NCBI RefSeq assembly: GCF_001279585.1
Contig: NZ_LGEC01000049.1
Span: 85,194 to 149,193 of the forward strand
DNA: 64,000 bases
From: Nocardiopsis sp. NRRL B-16309
GTDB taxonomy: Bacteria; Actinomycetota; Actinomycetes; Streptosporangiales; Streptosporangiaceae
Direction: 5' to 3'
The notes under the pieces are model-generated. The model was not told the origin of the DNA and made no database searches. It saw only the letters and a list, made by a program, of their open reading frames with translations. The translations under genes were made by a program, and so were the position numbers. Below are positions 48,763 through 58,212 of this stretch, one piece after another (the first letter of the stretch is position 1; each line of letters opens with the position of its first letter).

Positions 48763-49964
48763 GTCAACAGCCCCGTCAACCAGTAGGAGAACGCGTCCCA
48801 GCGCGCCGCGAGAAACGTGAGGTAGACCTGCCCGGCCGGTGAGCTGTAGGCGGCGACGACGATGGTGAACAGGGACGCGGCCACCAGCACCAGCAGCGCC
48901 CACGGCGAGATCCGGGAGCGGTACAGGCGGCTCACCCCCTTGGCGTCCACGAGCTTGCCGCCCACCCGCAGCCGGGTGAGGAAGGTGCTGGCCATACCGG
49001 ACCGGCCCTTGTCGAGGAACTCCTCCAACGTGGCGTGCGTACCCACCGCCACGATCAGGGCGGCGCCCGAGCCGTCGGCGAGCATCATCGCCACGTCCTC
49101 GCTCGTGCCGGTCGCGGGAAAGACCACCGCGGTGTGGCCCAGGGCGGTCAGCCGCGGCAGCCCGGGCGCCCGCCCGTCGCGGTAGGCGTGCACGACCAGC
49201 TCCGCGCCGCTGGTCAGCGCCTGGTCGGAGACCGAGTCGAAGTCGCCGACGATGATGTCGGGACGGTACCCGGCCTCCATCACGGCGTCGGCGCCCCCGT
49301 CCACGGCGACGATGACCGGGTGGAACTCGCGGATGTAGGGCCGCAGCGCGACCAGGTCCTCGCGGTAGTGGTAGCCGCGCACGACGATGAGGACGTGGCG
49401 GCCCTCCATGTCGGTCTCGATGGAGGGGATGCCGATCCCGTCCAGCAGCAGATCGCGCTCGCGCTGCAGGTAGGCCATCGTGTTGGCGGCGAAGGCCTCC
49501 AACTGGGCGGCCAGCCCCGCCCGGGCCTCGGTCATGGCCGAGGCCACGGACTCGGGCGTCTGGGGGCGGCCGAGCGCCAGCAGCTCGTCGCCGCGGTAGA
49601 GGCCGCCGCCGTCCAGCCGGAGGCGCTCGCCGTCGCGGACCCGGGTGAAGACCTCGGCGTCGACCTCGTCCACCAGGGGGATGCCCGCCTCCACCAGCAG
49701 CTGCGGCCCCTGGTTGGGGTAACGGCCACTGATACTGGGCGCGACGTTGAGCACCGCCGCCACACCGCAGTCGACCAGGGCCTCGGCACTGACCCGGTCC
49801 AGATCGACATGGTCGATGACCGCGACGTCGCCGGGCCGCAGCCGCTTGGTCAGGTTCTTGGTGCGGCGGTCCGAGCGGACGGGGGCGACCAGCCCGGAGG
49901 GAGCGTCCGCCCGAGTGCGGCGGAACCGCATGACTGTGGCGCTGAGCGCGTCCGATACCTTCAT
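48759..49964 (-). CDS. Cytokinetic-ring protein SteA
   Basis: A 401-residue protein with a thiamine-pyrophosphokinase-like catalytic core (PDIIVGDFDSVSD) and a C-terminal transmembrane segment (LLVLVAASLFTIVVAAY) plus tail. In Corynebacterium SteA works with SteB at the division septum. ATG 49964 is the start. It lies upstream of the MctB-like gene, as in mycobacteria (Rv1697). Confidence 0.88.
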   Translation of the reverse strand: MKVSDALSATVMRFRRTRADAPSGLVAPVRSDRRTKNLTKRLRPGDVAVIDHVDLDRVSAEALVDCGVAAVLNVAPSISGRYPNQGPQLLVEAGIPLVDEVDAEVFTRVRDGERLRLDGGGLYRGDELLALGRPQTPESVASAMTEARAGLAAQLEAFAANTMAYLQRERDLLLDGIGIPSIETDMEGRHVLIVVRGYHYREDLVALRPYIREFHPVIVAVDGGADAVMEAGYRPDIIVGDFDSVSDQALTSGAELVVHAYRDGRAPGLPRLTALGHTAVVFPATGTSEDVAMMLADGSGAALIVAVGTHATLEEFLDKGRSGMASTFLTRLRVGGKLVDAKGVSRLYRSRISPWALLVLVAASLFTIVVAAYSSPAGQVYLTFLAARWDAFSYWLTGLLT

Positions 49965-50155
49965 CGCAGGAATACTGTCAGAACTCAACTACGGTGAGTC
50001 ACAACACCTGGTCGGTCGGCGTGTTAGAACTCTTTGGCCGCCGAGCGGCGCCCACGCCCCACGGGCCCGGCAGGCGTGCGCGACGGCCTTCCGGTACCAC
50101 TACCCACTGCCGCCCCACTCCTACACCCGCCACCGGCCCGCGCGGAGGCCGCCGC

Positions 50156-51865
50156 TCAGGCCGCGGGGTAGGCGCGCTCGGGGTCGGCGTTGCTGAGCAG
50201 CTCCTCGGCGTGGGCGCGGCCGAGTTCGGAGTCCTCCAGCCCGGCGAGCATCCGGGACAGCTCCCGCACCCGCCCGCCCCGGTCCAGACGGACCACACCG
50301 CTCTCGGTGACCAGGCCCTCGGTGGACTTCTCCACCACCAGGTGGGTGTCGGCGAACGCCGCGACCTGCGGCAGGTGGGTGACCACGATGACCTGGGCCC
50401 GCTGGGCCAGCCGGGCCAGGCGCCGGCCGATCTCCACGGCCGCCTTGCCGCCCACCCCGGCGTCGACCTCGTCGAAGACGAACGTGGGAACGGGGTCGGC
50501 CCCGGCGAAGACGACCTCGATGGCCAGCATCACCCGCGAGAGCTCACCGCCCGAGGCGCCCTTGTGCAGGGCCAGCGGCGGAGAACTGGGATGGGGCGCC
50601 AGCAGCAGCTCCACCTCGTCGCGGCCGTGCTGGCCGAACTCCTCCCCCGTCTGGATGCGCACGCTGACCCGGGCGTGCGGCATCGCCAGCGCCGTCAGCT
50701 CCTCGGTGACCGCCGATCCGAACCGCTCGGCCGCCTCGGTCCGGATCCGGGTGAGCTCATGGGCGCAGGCCTCCAGCCGCTCGTGCAGGTCCTCGGCCTC
50801 GACCCGCAGGGACTCGATGCGCTCGTCGTCCCCCTCCAGGTTGGCCAACCGCTTGGCGGCGTTCTCCGCCCAGGCCAGCACGTCGTCGGTGGTCGCCCCG
50901 TACTTGCGCGAGAGCTGGGTCAGCAGCGCGCGGCGCTCCTGCACGGCCGCCAGTCGCGCCGGGTCGGCGTCCACCGACTCGGCGTAGGAGGCCAGCTCCG
51001 TGGCGGCGTCGGTGAGGATGTAGGACGCCTCGTCCAACCGGTCGCCGATCGAGGCCAGCTCGGGATCGTGCTCCCGCACCGCGGACACGGCCTGGCGCGC
51101 CGCCGACAGCAGGGCGGCCACGTCGACCTCCACGTCCGAGGCGGGGTCCCCGGCCAGCGCCTCGTGGGCGGTGGTGGCGGCGACCCGCAGGCCGTCGGCG
51201 TGCGCCAGGCGGGTCTCCTCCGCCAACAGCTCGGCGTCCTCACCGGGCTGGGGCTCGGCCGCGGTGATCTCCTCCACCCCGAAACGGAGCATGTCCGCCT
51301 CCTGCGTGCGCTCGCGCGCCCGCTCCACCAGCTCCTCCAGCTCCGCCGTCACCTCCCGGTGGCGGCGGTAGGCCGCGGAGTACTGCTTCAGCGCCTTGTG
51401 CAGGGCCTCCCCCGCGAAGCGGTCCAGCGCCGAGCGCTGGCGGTCGGTGCGCAGCAGGCGCTGCTGGTCGGACTGGCCGTGCACGGCCACGAGGTCGTCG
51501 GCGAGATAGGCCAGCAGGCTGACCGGGGCCGAGCGCCCGCCCATGGTGGCACGCGAACGGCCCTCGGCCGAGACCGCGCGGGTCAGGATGAGGACGTCGT
51601 CCTCGATGTCGCCGCCGGCGTCCAGCACACGGGTCGCCACACGGCCGCCGTCGGGGACGGTCAGGCGGCCCTCGACGATCGCGCGCCCGGCGCCGGGGCG
51701 GACCCGCTGGGGGTCCGCGCGCCCGCCGAAGAGCAGTCCCAGACCGGTCACGACCATGGTCTTTCCCGCACCGGTCTCGCCGGTGACGACGGTCAGCCCC
51801 GGTGACAACTCCAGTACGGCGTCGTCAATGACTCCGAGTCCCTTGATGCGGACTTCTTCGAGCAC
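50156..51865 (-). CDS. recN: DNA repair protein RecN
   Basis: A 569-residue SMC-like ATPase of double-strand-break repair. GLTVVTGETGAGKTMVV is Walker A, PTFVFDEVDAGVGGKAA is Walker B with the signature region, and two long coiled coils lie between (about 160-370). GTG 51865 starts the standard MLEEVRIKGLGVIDD. I looked for but did not see an SOS box close upstream. Followed at a distance by SteA. Confidence 0.96.
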   Translation of the reverse strand: MLEEVRIKGLGVIDDAVLELSPGLTVVTGETGAGKTMVVTGLGLLFGGRADPQRVRPGAGRAIVEGRLTVPDGGRVATRVLDAGGDIEDDVLILTRAVSAEGRSRATMGGRSAPVSLLAYLADDLVAVHGQSDQQRLLRTDRQRSALDRFAGEALHKALKQYSAAYRRHREVTAELEELVERARERTQEADMLRFGVEEITAAEPQPGEDAELLAEETRLAHADGLRVAATTAHEALAGDPASDVEVDVAALLSAARQAVSAVREHDPELASIGDRLDEASYILTDAATELASYAESVDADPARLAAVQERRALLTQLSRKYGATTDDVLAWAENAAKRLANLEGDDERIESLRVEAEDLHERLEACAHELTRIRTEAAERFGSAVTEELTALAMPHARVSVRIQTGEEFGQHGRDEVELLLAPHPSSPPLALHKGASGGELSRVMLAIEVVFAGADPVPTFVFDEVDAGVGGKAAVEIGRRLARLAQRAQVIVVTHLPQVAAFADTHLVVEKSTEGLVTESGVVRLDRGGRVRELSRMLAGLEDSELGRAHAEELLSNADPERAYPAA

Positions 51866-51950
51866 CGGTCCCTCTCCTGATCGTCGACACCACTAGCGTT
51901 CACCCGCGCGCACGCACGCGGACGCGGCCCGGTGGGACTCTCGGTCCCGG

Positions 51951-52877
51951 TCACCGGCCCTGTTCGACCCTCCCGCGCCAGCCGGCGACCGGCAGGCCGA
52001 ACTTGGCCACCAGCCGGTCGGTGAACGGCGCCCGGTGCAGCCGGGCGAGCCGGACCGGCGTATCGGCACGGGTGATCTCGATTCGTGCCCCTGCGGGCAA
52101 TTCGACCATACGTCGTCCATCGCACCAGAGCACGCCCGGCGCCGTGTCGGGCAGGACCTCCAGCGCCACCGTGGCGTGCGGCCCCACGACCAGGGGCCGG
52201 GCGAACAGGGCGTGCGCGCTGAGCGGCACGACCATCAGCGCCTCCACGTCCGGCCAGACCACGGGACCGCCCGCGGAGAAGGCGTGCGCGGTCGAACCCG
52301 TGGGGGTCGCGCACACCACACCGTCGCAGGCCCACCGCGACAGCGGACGCCCGTCGATCTCCAGGACGGCCTCGACGATGCGCCGCGACTCGCCCTTCTC
52401 CAGGGTGGCCTCGTTCAGCGCCCAGGTGCGCACCGTGGGCGTGCCCTCGGCGCGGCCCCCGTTGAAGACGGCCACGTCGAGGGTCATGCGCTCCTCGACG
52501 TCGTAGTCCCGGTCCACGACACTGCGCACGGTCGCGCCCAGGTCCTCGCGTTCGGCCTCGGCGAGGAAGCCCACGTGGCCCAGGTTCACACCGAGCAGGG
52601 GCGCCCCCGCCGGCCGGGCGAGCTCGGCGGCCCGCAGCAGCGTGCCGTCCCCGCCCAGGACCATGACCAGCTCGACACCCTCGGCGGCGTCGGCCGGCTC
52701 GACCGCCTCGACGGGGGACAGAGCACACCCCGCGGCCGCCAGCTCCTCGACCTCGCCCTTGAGCATGCGCACGGTGAGCCCGGCCCGGGTCAGGCTCCTG
52801 TGGACCAGATCGGCGCTGCGCAGGGCCGCGGGCCGACCGGTGTGCGCCAGCAGAAGGACACTGCGTCCGCTGGTCAT
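51951..52877 (-). CDS. nadK: NAD kinase
   Basis: A 308-residue kinase that phosphorylates NAD+ to NADP+. VMVLGGDGTLLRAAELA has the GGDGT motif; NEATLEKGESRRIVEAVLEIDG (split as NEATLEKGE) the NE motif; ATPTGSTAHAFSAGGP the conserved substrate loop. ATG 52877; complete. Sits between recN and tlyA, as in mycobacteria. Confidence 0.96.
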   Translation of the reverse strand: MTSGRSVLLLAHTGRPAALRSADLVHRSLTRAGLTVRMLKGEVEELAAAGCALSPVEAVEPADAAEGVELVMVLGGDGTLLRAAELARPAGAPLLGVNLGHVGFLAEAEREDLGATVRSVVDRDYDVEERMTLDVAVFNGGRAEGTPTVRTWALNEATLEKGESRRIVEAVLEIDGRPLSRWACDGVVCATPTGSTAHAFSAGGPVVWPDVEALMVVPLSAHALFARPLVVGPHATVALEVLPDTAPGVLWCDGRRMVELPAGARIEITRADTPVRLARLHRAPFTDRLVAKFGLPVAGWRGRVEQGR

Positions 52878-53055
52878 CGCCGTCCCCTTACGTTCACTCC
52901 CCCGGGCGGGGGAGCCTGAATGCTGACCGGGAAGCCTCGCGCTCACCCGGCCGGGTCACGTTACCGGACACCCCGGACACGCCGCCACGCTCGCCAGGGC
53001 ACGGTCCGCGGGCCCTCACACTGCCGCGCGACGGGCGGCGCCCACGGAAGGCGCC

Positions 53056-53856
53056 CTAACGCGGCCCCTCCTCGATGGCGCGGGTCAGCGCGTCGGGGTC
53101 CAGCGGCGGCGCGCCGGCGCGCATCCACAGGAAGTACTCGACGTTGCCCGAGGGCCCCGGGAGCGGACTGGCCGTCACGCCGACGGTGCCCAGCCCCAGG
53201 GTGAGCGCGTGCGCGGCGACCTCGGCCACGGCCTCGGCGCGCAGCGCGGGCTCACGGACCACACCCCCCGCGCCGACCCGCTGCTTGCCGACCTCGAACT
53301 GGGGTTTGACCATGAGGACGAAGTCGGCGTCGGGCGCCACGCACTCCTTCAGGGGGCGCAGGACCAGCTTGAGGGAGATGAACGACAGGTCGCCCACGAC
53401 GAGGCCGGGATACGGCTCACCGATCTGCTCAGGGGTGAGCTCGCGGACGTTGACGCGTTCCATGACCCGGACCCGGTCGTTGCTGCGCAGCGCCCAGGCC
53501 AACTGGCCGTAGCCCACGTCCACGGCCGTGACGTGCGCGGCGCCGCGGCGCAGCAGCACGTCCGTGAAACCGCCGGTGGAGGCGCCCGCGTCCAGGGCCC
53601 GGCGGCCGGACACGTCCAGGGAGAAGGCGTCGAGGGCCCCGATGAGCTTGTGGGCACCGCGCGAGACGTAGGAGGGCTCGTCCGCGGGGGTGCGCACGAC
53701 GATGGGCTGGTCGGTGCCGACCTGGGTCGCGGCCTTGGACGCGATGATCCCGGCGACGCGGACGAATCCGCTCTCGATGATCTCGGCCGCGTGGCCCCGT
53801 GAGCGTGCGTGACCGCGGCGGACCAGTTCCGCGTCGAGCCGAGTTCGTTTTGCCAT
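53056..53856 (-). CDS. tlyA: TlyA family rRNA (cytidine-2'-O)-methyltransferase
   Basis: A 266-residue enzyme that methylates C1409 (16S) and C1920 (23S) rRNA in mycobacteria; loss gives capreomycin resistance. An S4 RNA-binding domain (residues 1-62: RTRLDAELVRRGHARSRGHA) is followed by a SAM domain with ALDAGASTGGFTDVLLRRG and LVVGDLSFISLKLVL. ATG 53856. Downstream of nadK by 178 nt. Confidence 0.95.
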   Translation of the reverse strand: MAKRTRLDAELVRRGHARSRGHAAEIIESGFVRVAGIIASKAATQVGTDQPIVVRTPADEPSYVSRGAHKLIGALDAFSLDVSGRRALDAGASTGGFTDVLLRRGAAHVTAVDVGYGQLAWALRSNDRVRVMERVNVRELTPEQIGEPYPGLVVGDLSFISLKLVLRPLKECVAPDADFVLMVKPQFEVGKQRVGAGGVVREPALRAEAVAEVAAHALTLGLGTVGVTASPLPGPSGNVEYFLWMRAGAPPLDPDALTRAIEEGPR

Positions 53857-53896
53857 GGTTACCAAGGATATCGGGGTTGGTGGGCACCGCGGGTGG

Positions 53897-54076
53897 TCAG
53901 GAGCTCTGCGCGCCGCCCGGTCCGAGCGCACCCAGCACACCGGACAACTCCTGGTGCAGGGAGTCGAAGACCTCGACGTGCTCGGCCGTGGGCCGCGCGT
54001 CCAGCTCGGCCAACCGCTCCCGGGTGCTGTGGAGTGTCTGCTCGGCCAATCGCGCGGCCTCGTCCTCGGCGTCCAT
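53897..54076 (-). CDS. Small hypothetical protein between tlyA and the PhaF-like gene
   Basis: A 59-residue frame from ATG 54076, with GGGGAGA upstream. It is acidic and should form a helical hairpin (RLAEQTLHSTRERLAELDA). Rv1693-type small proteins hold this position in mycobacteria (between tlyA and Rv1692). No known function. Confidence 0.6.
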   Translation of the reverse strand: MDAEDEAARLAEQTLHSTRERLAELDARPTAEHVEVFDSLHQELSGVLGALGPGGAQSS

Positions 54077-54106
54077 GGTCTCCCCGTGATCGTGCTCTGC
54101 TGGACT

Positions 54107-54943
54107 CTACTTCTTCGTCGGGCCCTTGCCGGTTGACCCCTTGGCCTCGGTGGTGCGCTTGGGGGCCGAGCGGGCCCGGGCGGACTTGGTGGTCGTGCGC
54201 GGCTTGCTGCGCGAGGTGGTCTTGCGGGCCGTGGCCGCGCCCTCGGCCCCCTTGGCCCCCACGCCCTTGGCCCCGGTGGCCGCCGCCTCCGGCTCGCTCC
54301 CGGACTCCTTCTCTGCCCCGTTCCCGGCGGCGGGTGCGGCGTCCTCGTCGGCGTCCTCCGTGGCGGAGTCGGTGGCGGTATCGGTGGCCGGGTCAGTGGA
54401 CGCCCCGGATCCACCGGCCACGGCGGCGGCGCCCGGAGCGGGGTCCTCGGACTCGTCGGCCGACGCCTCGGGCTCGGCCGCGTCGGCTCGCCCGCCCGTC
54501 CGCGCGTCCGCGACCGACGCCCCGCCGAGCACCGTGCCCGCGGTGGCGGCGACCACCGGGACCTCGTTCAGCGGAACCCGGTCGGCCATGTGCCGCGCGG
54601 CCAGGCGCCGTTCGAGTTCGGCCACCCGGCGGACCACGCGCTCGTACTCGGTGCGCGGCACGATGTCCATCCGCTCCAGCTGGTGCGCGACCTCCGAACG
54701 GACCAGGTCGGCGATGGCCGTCCGGTTCGCCTCGTTGGTCGCGATGAGCTCCCCGGCCAGAGCCTGGATGCTCTGCCCCACCCGGGCGGGCATCGCCTCC
54801 TGGTCGGCGGCGGGAGCGGCCGGGGCCGCGGGCCGGCCGCTGGCCTTCAACAGCGCCTTGGCCGCCGCGACGGCCTCCTTGCGGGACAGCTCTGTGAGGC
54901 CGCTGGTGGCATCGGAATAGGTGCGTACCGCGTCGACGACCAT
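54107..54943 (-). CDS. PhaF/phasin-like protein with Ala-Lys-rich tail
   Basis: A 278-residue protein from ATG 54943 with AAGGAG nine bases upstream. Residues 1-140 are helical with coiled-coil character (TEYERVVRRVAELERRLAAR), typical of polyhydroxyalkanoate granule regulators. The second half is acidic, then ends in Lys/Arg/Ala/Thr repeats resembling PhaF/histone-like tails. Could link granules, or another partner, to DNA. Function is inferred from pattern only. Confidence 0.7.
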   Translation of the reverse strand: MVVDAVRTYSDATSGLTELSRKEAVAAAKALLKASGRPAAPAAPAADQEAMPARVGQSIQALAGELIATNEANRTAIADLVRSEVAHQLERMDIVPRTEYERVVRRVAELERRLAARHMADRVPLNEVPVVAATAGTVLGGASVADARTGGRADAAEPEASADESEDPAPGAAAVAGGSGASTDPATDTATDSATEDADEDAAPAAGNGAEKESGSEPEAAATGAKGVGAKGAEGAATARKTTSRSKPRTTTKSARARSAPKRTTEAKGSTGKGPTKK

Positions 54944-55143
54944 GATCACGTGCTCCTTGATGGGACGCAGGAGAGGAAGGAAGGGCGCAGCAAGGGAGGG
55001 GCCACTACGCAGTGGGGGGTTCAGGAGCCAACGCTACCGGTCCGAGGCGCCTGTGACACGCGAACCCCGAAGGGCACCCCATTCGTCCCGGTTGCCCCGC
55101 CCACGACCGGACCCGCCCGCCGGATTAGGGCATGATGTTGCCC

Positions 55144-55494
55144 ATGAGCAGTATCGACGCCTGCCTCGCCGGGATCGCCAAGGTGAACGAACGCATCCTC
55201 GAACAGCCCGAGCAGGAGCGCCGCAAGCACATCCGCGAGCGTTCGGTGCGTGTGCGCGTGCCCGACCTGGACACGGTCTTCGACATGCGCCTGACCCAGG
55301 ACGGGCTGGTCGACGTCACCCACCGCCCCGACGACGAGGCCGCGCCCCGCGCCCAGGTCGTCGTCACCGTGGACAGCGACGACCTGGTCGACCTGGCCGA
55401 GGACCGCATGGACTACGCCAGGGCGCTCTTCACCCGCCGGGTCAGGGTGGACGCCAGCGTCAGCGATCTGCTGCGCATGCGCAAGCTGATCTGA
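55144..55494 (+). CDS. SCP2 sterol-binding family protein
   Basis: A 116-residue protein from ATG 55144, of the SCP2/YhbT-like fold: alternating strands (SVRVRVPDLDTVFDMRL, QVVVTVDSDDLVDLAE). The C-terminal FTRRVRVDASVSDLLRM is typical. These proteins bind lipid-like ligands; function unknown here. Divergent from the PhaF-like gene and 59 nt before DUF1015. Confidence 0.75.
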   Translation: MSSIDACLAGIAKVNERILEQPEQERRKHIRERSVRVRVPDLDTVFDMRLTQDGLVDVTHRPDDEAAPRAQVVVTVDSDDLVDLAEDRMDYARALFTRRVRVDASVSDLLRMRKLI

Positions 55495-55553
55495 GCCCGC
55501 CGCCCCGGCCCGTGCCCGGGCGACGGCTCCACTCCTCCGGGTAGTTTGCTGTG

Positions 55554-56849
55554 ATGCCACGCCAACCACTCGAACTGGCGCCCTTCCGCGGCCTGCGCTA
55601 CACCGACCTGGACATCGACCGCGTCCTGGACTCCGGCGAACTGGAGGTCGCCAACCTCCTGGCTCCCCCCTACGACATCCCCGGGCCCGAGGCGACCATG
55701 GAGCTGCTGCGCTCGGACCCCCACAACGCCGCCTACCTCACCGTCCCCTACCAGCTCAACCTCACGATGCCGGGCAGCTGCGGCGGGTCGCCGGCACGCT
55801 TCATCTACGAGAAGGCCGCCGCGAGGCTGCGCTCCTGGATCGACGACGGCGTCCTGGCCCAGGACGAGGCCCCCGCGCTCTACGTCTACGAACAGGTCAC
55901 CGCCGAAGGTGACCACCAGCGCGGACTCATCGGGGCCCTGCGCCTGCCGGAGAACGGATCCGGCCCGGTCCGCGGCCACGAGAGCGTGAGCCAGGGACCG
56001 GTGCTCGACCGGATGTGGCTGATGCGCGCCACCCGCGCCAACCTCGAACCGATCTTCCTGCTGTACCGGGGCGGGGACGGCGCCGCCACCCGCGCCACCG
56101 AGTCCGCCGAGCACCACGGCGACCTGCTGGTCGACACCCGCACCTCCGACGGAACCGCGCACCGCCTGTGGGCGCTGCCGTCGACGGCCGAGCACGCGCG
56201 GATCGGCGCCGACCTGGCCGGGCGAACGGCACTCATCGCCGACGGCCACCACCGCTACGAGGCCTACCGCACCGTCCGCGAGCACGACCGCGACCCCGGC
56301 TGGGAGTACGGCCTGGCCTTCCTGGTGGACAGCGAGGCCCACCCGCCGCGCCTCGGCGCGATCCACCGGGTGCTGCCCGGACTCGACACCACCGCGGCGA
56401 TCGCGACCCTCCAGGGGATCGCCACCGTGGACGAGATCGGGTCCGGCGCCCCGCGCCCACCGGAGTCGGCGCCCGCGCCCTCACTCGTGCTGGTCGCTCC
56501 CGACGGCACGGCGCACCTGGCCCACACCTTCGACGAGGCCGCCCTGGAGCGGGCCATGCCCTCCCGTTCGACCGACTGGCGCCACCTGCCCACGGCGATC
56601 CTGCGGGAGGTCCTGCTACCCCGGTGGGGCTACGCCGACGACCGCCGGATCCGGATGGTGCACGACGATCCCGACGAAGCCGTCCGCACCGCCGCGGAGA
56701 CCGACGGTACGGCCGTGCTCGTGCCGCCGATGAGCGTGGAGCACGTGTACTCGATCGTCGACCGCGGAGAGCTCACCCCGCGCAAGTCCACCTCCTTCGG
56801 CCCCAAACCGCGGTCCGGCCTGGTCATGCGCGTCCTCGACCAGCCCTGA
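55554..56849 (+). CDS. DUF1015 family protein
   Basis: A 431-residue protein with the DUF1015 pattern: FRGLRYTDLDIDRVLD at the N-terminus, LLAPPYDIPG, FIYEKAAARLRSW and ALIADGHHRYEAYR with conserved His and Arg. Function is unknown; homologues are broadly spread. ATG 55554 is the start, GTG 55551 overlaps it. Probably cotranscribed with the SCP2 gene. Confidence 0.9.
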   Translation: MPRQPLELAPFRGLRYTDLDIDRVLDSGELEVANLLAPPYDIPGPEATMELLRSDPHNAAYLTVPYQLNLTMPGSCGGSPARFIYEKAAARLRSWIDDGVLAQDEAPALYVYEQVTAEGDHQRGLIGALRLPENGSGPVRGHESVSQGPVLDRMWLMRATRANLEPIFLLYRGGDGAATRATESAEHHGDLLVDTRTSDGTAHRLWALPSTAEHARIGADLAGRTALIADGHHRYEAYRTVREHDRDPGWEYGLAFLVDSEAHPPRLGAIHRVLPGLDTTAAIATLQGIATVDEIGSGAPRPPESAPAPSLVLVAPDGTAHLAHTFDEAALERAMPSRSTDWRHLPTAILREVLLPRWGYADDRRIRMVHDDPDEAVRTAAETDGTAVLVPPMSVEHVYSIVDRGELTPRKSTSFGPKPRSGLVMRVLDQP

Positions 56850-57193
56850 CCGCCGGACACGACATCCGACGGCGTGCACGTCCACCCCGCGCGGGACCGG
56901 CTGCCCCGCCACCGACGCGGCACCGGCCACCACCACGAGGAGGACCGCACGGCCGCTCTGGGGCAGGCACCACCACGCCGCGTACCGGCCGTGGCCGAGA
57001 CATGCGCCCCATTCCGGCGACCGGCACGGGACCGCCGATCCCTCCGCCCCGGCCCGTGTCCGGTCCCGGACTCGGCAGCCGGACGTGCGACGCGGCGCAC
57101 ACCCGCTACCCGGTACCGGCGTCGGCCGCCGGGAGGTGCGAGCAATAGCCTGGAGAGCGACCACGTCCGCCACGCGAAAGTGGGCCCGCCGCC
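56850..57193. other. 344-nt gap between DUF1015 and HAD genes
   Basis: No gene, clear hairpin or repeat found. A HAD promoter should be near its right end (around 57150), where I see no convincing -10/-35. Confidence 0.4.
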
Positions 57194-58201
57194 ATGTCGC
57201 TGCTCGCCGCCGACCGCCCGCTCAACGAGCTCTACGACGCGATGCTCCTGGACCTGGACGGGGTGGTCTACATCGGCCCGAGTGCCGTCCCCGCGGCACC
57301 GGAGGCGGTGGGCAAGGCGCGGGCCGCGGGCGCGCGCGTGGCGTTCGTGACCAACAACGCGGGCCGCACGCCCGCACGGATCGCCGAATTCCTGACCCAA
57401 CTGGGCGTGGCGGCCTCCCCCGAGGACGTGGTGACCTCCGCCGAGGCCGCCGCCCGACTGGTCAGCACACGCTTCCCGTCGGGCTCGGACGTGCTCGTGG
57501 TGGGCGACACCGGACTCCGCCAGGCGGTCCGCCGCATGGGCCTGAACCCGGTCACGGTGGCCACCGCGTCGGTGGTGGCCGTCGTGCAGGGCTACACACC
57601 GCGCATCACGCGGGACCTGCTCGATCAGGGCGCGCTCGCGGTCGCACGCGGCGCCTTCTACGTGGCGAGCAACGCCGACGCCACCGCGCCCTCCGAACTG
57701 GGCATCACCCCGGCCAACGGCTCGTTCGTCCGGGTGATCGCCCACGCGACGGGAGTGGAGCCGGTGGTGGCGGGCAAGCCCATGCGTCCCCTGCACGAGG
57801 AGGGCATGCTGCGCACGGGCGCCCGCAACCCGCTGATCGTCGGAGACCGGTTGGACACCGACATCGAGGGCGCCACCACCCACGGCGCCGCCGGCATGCT
57901 CGTGCTGTCCGGGGTGGCCACGCCCGCGGACGCGCTGGCGGCCCCCGCGCACCAGCGCCCCCGCTTCCTGGCGTGGGACGTGTCGGGGATGAACGAGACG
58001 CACCCGGCCGTACCGGTCGAGGGGCCCCGCGCCCACTGCCGGGGATGGACCGCGACGGCCGTGGACGGCACAGTGCGGGTGGAGGGCTCCGGCGATCGGC
58101 TCGACGGACTGCGCGCCCTGTGCGCGGCGGTGTGGGCGCACCCCTCGGTGGATCCGACCGGCCCGTCCGCACGCGCGGCGCTCGCCCGGCTGGGCTGGTG
58201 A
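57194..58201 (+). CDS. HAD-IIA hydrolase (NagD/p-nitrophenyl phosphatase type)
   Basis: A 335-residue phosphatase. MLLDLDGVVYIGPSAV holds the nucleophile Asp (DxDG), AFVTNNAGRTP is motif II with the conserved Thr/Asn, and NPLIVGDRLDTDIEGA is motif IV with the Mg-binding Asp. HAD-IIA cap module between motifs II and III. In mycobacteria the homologue (Rv1692) is a glycerol-3-phosphate phosphatase at the same place next to tlyA, so that activity is a fair guess. Confidence 0.9.
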   Translation: MSLLAADRPLNELYDAMLLDLDGVVYIGPSAVPAAPEAVGKARAAGARVAFVTNNAGRTPARIAEFLTQLGVAASPEDVVTSAEAAARLVSTRFPSGSDVLVVGDTGLRQAVRRMGLNPVTVATASVVAVVQGYTPRITRDLLDQGALAVARGAFYVASNADATAPSELGITPANGSFVRVIAHATGVEPVVAGKPMRPLHEEGMLRTGARNPLIVGDRLDTDIEGATTHGAAGMLVLSGVATPADALAAPAHQRPRFLAWDVSGMNETHPAVPVEGPRAHCRGWTATAVDGTVRVEGSGDRLDGLRALCAAVWAHPSVDPTGPSARAALARLGW

Positions 58202-58212
58202 CTCCGACCCGC

